Assembly (NCBI GenBank): GCA_023438245.1 | Contig: JAEXRD010000082.1 | Span: 1-25,125, forward strand | From: Pseudomonadota bacterium | Lineage (GTDB): Bacteria; Desulfobacterota; Desulfovibrionia; Desulfovibrionales; Desulfovibrionaceae | Direction: 5' to 3' | DNA length: 25,125 nt | Made by a program: the position numbers and the translations under genes | Shown here: positions 23,325 to 25,125 of the stretch, in pieces | Layout: each line of letters begins with the position of its first letter | Numbering within the stretch: the first letter of the stretch is position 1 | Notes under the pieces: generated by a model | Database searches by the model: none | What the model was told of the DNA's origin: nothing | The model's input: the letters and a program-made list of their open reading frames with translations, nothing else

Positions 23325-23840
23325 CTACGCCCGCCTGGCGTTGAATTCCTTGAGGATGGCCTCCACGCGGGCGGCGATCCAGTCGCTGATTTCCTGGGCC
23401 TGCGCGCCGGTGAGCCGGGGCATGTCGGAGCACAACTCCGCCACCTGGTCTTCGCCAAGGCCGGAGGTCTTCTCGATGAGGAAGGTCTCGGGCTCGGCAT
23501 CGTCCACGATGGCCCCGCAGCCGCCCACCATGCCCACCAGCTCGCCGTCCACGAACACGGGCACGCAGACCACCATGAGGCCCGCGTCGCAGTCGGTGAC
23601 GGCGGGCTCGCCGCTTTCGCGCACCTCCAGGCCCAGGGCCTGGTTCACCCCGGCGCAGATGGTGACGGCGGCCTGCCGATGTTCGCGCAGGGCCGGGCAG
23701 AAGCGGTTGCCGTAGGGCACGTGTCCGGTGAAGGGAGCGCCCTTGTCGTTGTAGACGTGGGCATTGACGCGGAACGTCTCGAAAATCTCCTGCTCCAGCG
23801 CGGCCCAGGCCTCCACGGGCAGGATGTCGGTCATGAGCAT
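23325..23840 (-). CDS. PocR-type sensory domain protein (stand-alone)
   Basis: A 171-residue protein consisting mostly of one PocR-like ligand-binding domain, a PAS-related fold usually attached to regulators or kinases. Seen: FRVNAHVYNDKGAPFTG, NRFCPALR, a Cys-rich series (C48, C62, C84, C92, C108, C137), AGLMVVCVPVFVDGELVGMVGGCG, and a helical C-terminus ending KEFNARRA. No DNA-binding, kinase or cyclase part is attached. Two adjacent Met codons are possible starts (23840 and 23834); 23840 is favoured by an AGGGG sequence 10 bases upstream. It is the first gene of the operon and lies 23 bases before the persulfide-reductase-like gene. Inference: a small cytosolic redox or ligand sensor, perhaps holding a metal or modified thiols, tuned to the operon's sulfur chemistry. 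Confidence 0.75.
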   Translation of the reverse strand: MLMTDILPVEAWAALEQEIFETFRVNAHVYNDKGAPFTGHVPYGNRFCPALREHRQAAVTICAGVNQALGLEVRESGEPAVTDCDAGLMVVCVPVFVDGELVGMVGGCGAIVDDAEPETFLIEKTSGLGEDQVAELCSDMPRLTGAQAQEISDWIAARVEAILKEFNARRA

Positions 23841-23878
23841 TGTCTTCGGACCCCTTCTCGTCTGGTCGCGCCACGCAT

Positions 23879-23891
23879 GGGGGATACCCCC
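23879..23891 (-). repeat. Small hairpin in the leader of the PocR-type operon
   Basis: GGGGG and CCCCC flank ATA (23879-23891), with one further T-A pair outside. It is about 40 bases upstream of the first gene of the operon and may shape the leader RNA. Confidence 0.35.
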
Positions 23892-23909
23892 ACGGGGCAG
23901 TCGAGTTTT

Positions 23910-23927
23910 CGCACAACTCACTGTGCG
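23910..23927. promoter_or_regulatory. Candidate operator of the PocR-type operon
   Basis: CGCACA (23910-23915) and TGTGCG (23922-23927) form a perfect 6-bp dyad with a 6-base centre, in the AT-richer divergent region. A TTGACC -35-like word on the minus strand (23928-23933) directly abuts it, but no good -10 is seen. Confidence 0.45.
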
Positions 23928-24020
23928 GGTCAACCAATTCCTACAAAAAGGCGGACAATTCAAATAATCCCCGCCAAGCCAGGACGTTCCACACCAGGCA
24001 AAATAATGCAAAAGAAAATG

Positions 24021-24049
24021 TTGACAAGCTAACAGGAGTGATTACTAAT
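24021..24049 (+). promoter_or_regulatory. Sigma-70 promoter of the Trp-rich hypothetical gene
   Basis: Perfect -35 TTGACA (24021-24026), 17-base spacer and -10 ACTAAT (24044-24049, 4 of 6). Transcription would start near 24056, only about 18 bases before the ATG. Confidence 0.65.
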
Positions 24050-24073
24050 TAGGTCAAGCACCAAGGAGGAACT

Positions 24074-24430
24074 ATGGGCAGCCTGCGCGAATACCGTGAC
24101 CTTGAGATCGACTGGAGCATGACCCCCTGGGACGCCGTGACCCTGTACCTGGAATGGGGCAACAATTCCTGGCACGCTCAGCACCAGCCGGTGCGCTCCA
24201 AGGCCGATTACAGCAATTATTTCGTGGTCTACACCTGGGACGCCAGCCCCAAGGCCATCCTGGTGCGCCGCAACTCCGAGGAGGCGCGCGAACTGGTGAA
24301 CCTGGAGCTGCCCGAGGACCTGGGCCGCAGCTTCCTGGACTCCGTGGGCCACCTGAAGGGCGTGTACCCGCCCAACGAGGAGGTCCGCAGCTGGCTGGAA
24401 ACCCAGCTGCAAGAGGCCAAACGCCAATAG
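24074..24430 (+). CDS. Conserved-looking hypothetical protein, Trp-rich
   Basis: A 118-residue soluble protein I do not recognise. Seen: a strong ribosome binding site (AAGGAGGA, 24063-24070) and a promoter just upstream. The composition is unusual, with six Trp (14, 19, 28, 33, 55 and about 106), mostly in the N-terminal half, and many Tyr, Glu and Asp. The C-terminal half looks helical (RNSEEARELVNLELPEDLG; EEVRSWLETQLQEAK). There are no Cys, signal peptide or membrane segment. The aromatic first half may be a small beta domain. It is transcribed away from the PocR-type operon and followed by tandem terminator hairpins, so it is probably a single-gene unit. The sequence gives no ground for a function. 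Confidence 0.8.
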   Translation: MGSLREYRDLEIDWSMTPWDAVTLYLEWGNNSWHAQHQPVRSKADYSNYFVVYTWDASPKAILVRRNSEEARELVNLELPEDLGRSFLDSVGHLKGVYPPNEEVRSWLETQLQEAKRQ

Positions 24431-24523
24431 GCCGCGCGACTCTCCGCCGGACCTGAAGAGGATCTGAAGAGTTGAGCCGAGACGAACACTCCTCATCTTT
24501 CATGACCCACTCCTCTCGCCCCT

Positions 24524-24547
24524 GGGGGTTGGCGCAAGCCAACCCCC
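24524..24547 (+). terminator. Terminator hairpin 1 after the Trp-rich gene
   Basis: A 10-bp perfect stem (24524-24533 with 24538-24547) with a GCAA loop, followed by TTCTTGTTT. It shares the 16-base core GTTGGCGCAAGCCAAC with the next hairpin. Confidence 0.8.
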
Positions 24548-24559
24548 TTCTTGTTTCTC

Positions 24560-24600
24560 GCGTTGGCGCAAGCCAACCCTCTGTTTTTCGGCGCCAACGC
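24560..24600 (+). terminator. Terminator hairpin 2 with an alternative longer fold
   Basis: A second copy of GTTGGCGCAAGCCAAC (24562-24577) is followed by CCTCTGTTTTT. The segment GCGTTGGCGC (24560-24569) can instead pair perfectly over 10 bp with GCGCCAACGC (24591-24600), giving a competing structure that encloses the T-run. Confidence 0.6.
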
Positions 24601-24657
24601 AGCAGGCCAATGCAACCGCCCATTGCGGCCCAGCCCGGCACAGGCTAAAGACGGCCC

Positions 24658-25068
24658 ATGAAACACGCCCGCCTCGCCCCGCTTCTGCTGCTTCTGGCCC
24701 TGGCCCTGGCCCTGCTGCTCTGCTCCTGCGCCAGCATGCCGCGCATGCTGGGCGGCAGCGGCGGCGACGTCACGCTGTCCCTGGACGGCGACCAGCTCCA
24801 CGAGGTCAAGGTGGCGGCGGGCCGCACGCTCTGGCTGGAGCTGCGCGACCCCTCGCCCAAGGGCTACGCCCTGGCCGGGACCCTGTTCGACACCCGGCTG
24901 CTGCGGCTGGAGGGCATCGAGCCGCGCGAGGGCGGGCGGCTGCGCTACCAGTTACGCGCGCTGGACCTGGGCCAGACCGACGTGATGATCAAGATCCGCC
25001 GCCTGGACCAGCCCGGGGGGGCGCAGGAGATCTTCAAGCGCGTGGCCGTCACCGTCGAACAGCCCTAG
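24658..25068 (+). CDS. Lipoprotein, possibly chagasin-like (I42) protease inhibitor
   Basis: A 136-residue predicted lipoprotein. Seen: a basic start MKHAR, a hydrophobic Leu/Ala core (about 7-22) and a lipobox L21-C22-S23-C24, making C24 the likely lipidated Cys. The mature part is a beta-rich domain with VTLSLDGDQLHEVKVAAG, then PSPKGYALAG and LRYQLRALDLGQTDVMIKIRRL. This order resembles the chagasin/I42 cysteine-protease inhibitor fold, where a T/K-G-Y-x-W loop and a late beta hairpin contact the protease; the Trp of that loop is absent here, so the match is partial. No clear ribosome binding site precedes the ATG at 24658. It is separated from the upstream gene by terminators. Alternatively it is a structural lipoprotein of unknown role. 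Confidence 0.72.
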   Translation: MKHARLAPLLLLLALALALLLCSCASMPRMLGGSGGDVTLSLDGDQLHEVKVAAGRTLWLELRDPSPKGYALAGTLFDTRLLRLEGIEPREGGRLRYQLRALDLGQTDVMIKIRRLDQPGGAQEIFKRVAVTVEQP

Positions 25069-25125
25069 GCGGCGGTCCCTGGATCGCGCCCCGCAAAGTC
25101 GAAGCGCCCCGGCGAGCAGTTGCTC

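Noticed and set aside
20359..23715. Long plus-strand open frame opposite the cytochrome b / persulfide reductase genes
   Set aside because: Same reason: low-complexity composition rich in His, Gln, Gly and Val, with no recognisable domain, across well-identified minus-strand genes.
23841..24011. N-terminal extension of the PocR-type protein in frame up to 24011
   Set aside because: The extension covers the operator-like dyad and hairpin, has atypical composition, and lacks a ribosome binding site; the 23840 start is better supported.
25065..25125. Possible C-terminus of a minus-strand gene entering from beyond the window (19 sense codons, ending FDFAGRDPGTAA then TAG)
   Set aside because: The frame is plausible and GC-biased, but about 57 bases are too few to claim a gene. 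More sequence to the right would settle it.

Overview
The window looks like chromosome of a high-GC, strictly anaerobic sulfate reducer of the Desulfovibrionales (Desulfovibrionaceae-like). This rests on a complete sat / aprBA / qmoABC dissimilatory sulfate activation and APS reduction set, a qmoD-like promoter-distal gene, strong GC3 bias, and Cys-rich PAS kinases of the kind common in that group. The assignment comes from gene content only; no searches were run. I saw no tRNA, rRNA, CRISPR array, insertion sequence or phage gene.

Layout. (1) Positions 1-8461, minus strand: aprB-aprA, then a 302-bp structured gap, then qmoA-qmoB-qmoC-qmoD ending at a perfect terminator hairpin. (2) Positions 8462-9128: divergent control region with a minus-strand promoter for aprB and a plus-strand promoter plus hairpin leader for sat. 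(3) Positions 9129-11258, plus strand: sat with a textbook terminator, then a CBS-CBS-ACT (AcuB-like) protein behind a near-consensus promoter. (4) Positions 11487-19652, plus strand: two IscR-type Rrf2 regulators, a sulfide:quinone oxidoreductase (SQR)-like flavoprotein with a DUF1641 partner, a single-domain response regulator, a receiver-PAS-kinase hybrid, and a membrane kinase whose periplasmic domain carries two c-heme attachment motifs. (5) Positions 19656-23840, minus strand and convergent with (4): PocR-type sensor protein, CoA-disulfide/persulfide reductase with rhodanese domain, NarI-like cytochrome b, and an HdrD-like iron-sulfur protein. (6) Positions 24074-25068, plus strand: a Trp-rich hypothetical protein, tandem hairpins, and a chagasin-like lipoprotein.

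How the parts fit. Sat makes APS from sulfate and ATP, AprAB reduces APS to sulfite and AMP, and QmoABC connects AprAB to the menaquinone pool. Downstream lies what may be a second, less described sulfur-redox module: an SQR that would feed electrons from sulfide to quinone, a persulfide/disulfide reductase, and a quinone-linked cytochrome b / HdrD-like pair, overseen by Fe-S regulators and a heme-sensing two-component system.

The most striking observation is in the HdrD-like gene. Its reading frame (19656-20897) is interrupted by one TGA at 20157-20159, placed where a conserved Cys-Gly-His motif is expected. It is followed 22 nt later by a 6-bp hairpin with an AGUU loop that fits the bacterial SECIS pattern. 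I read this as a selenocysteine codon and annotate one 413-residue selenoprotein, not two fragments.
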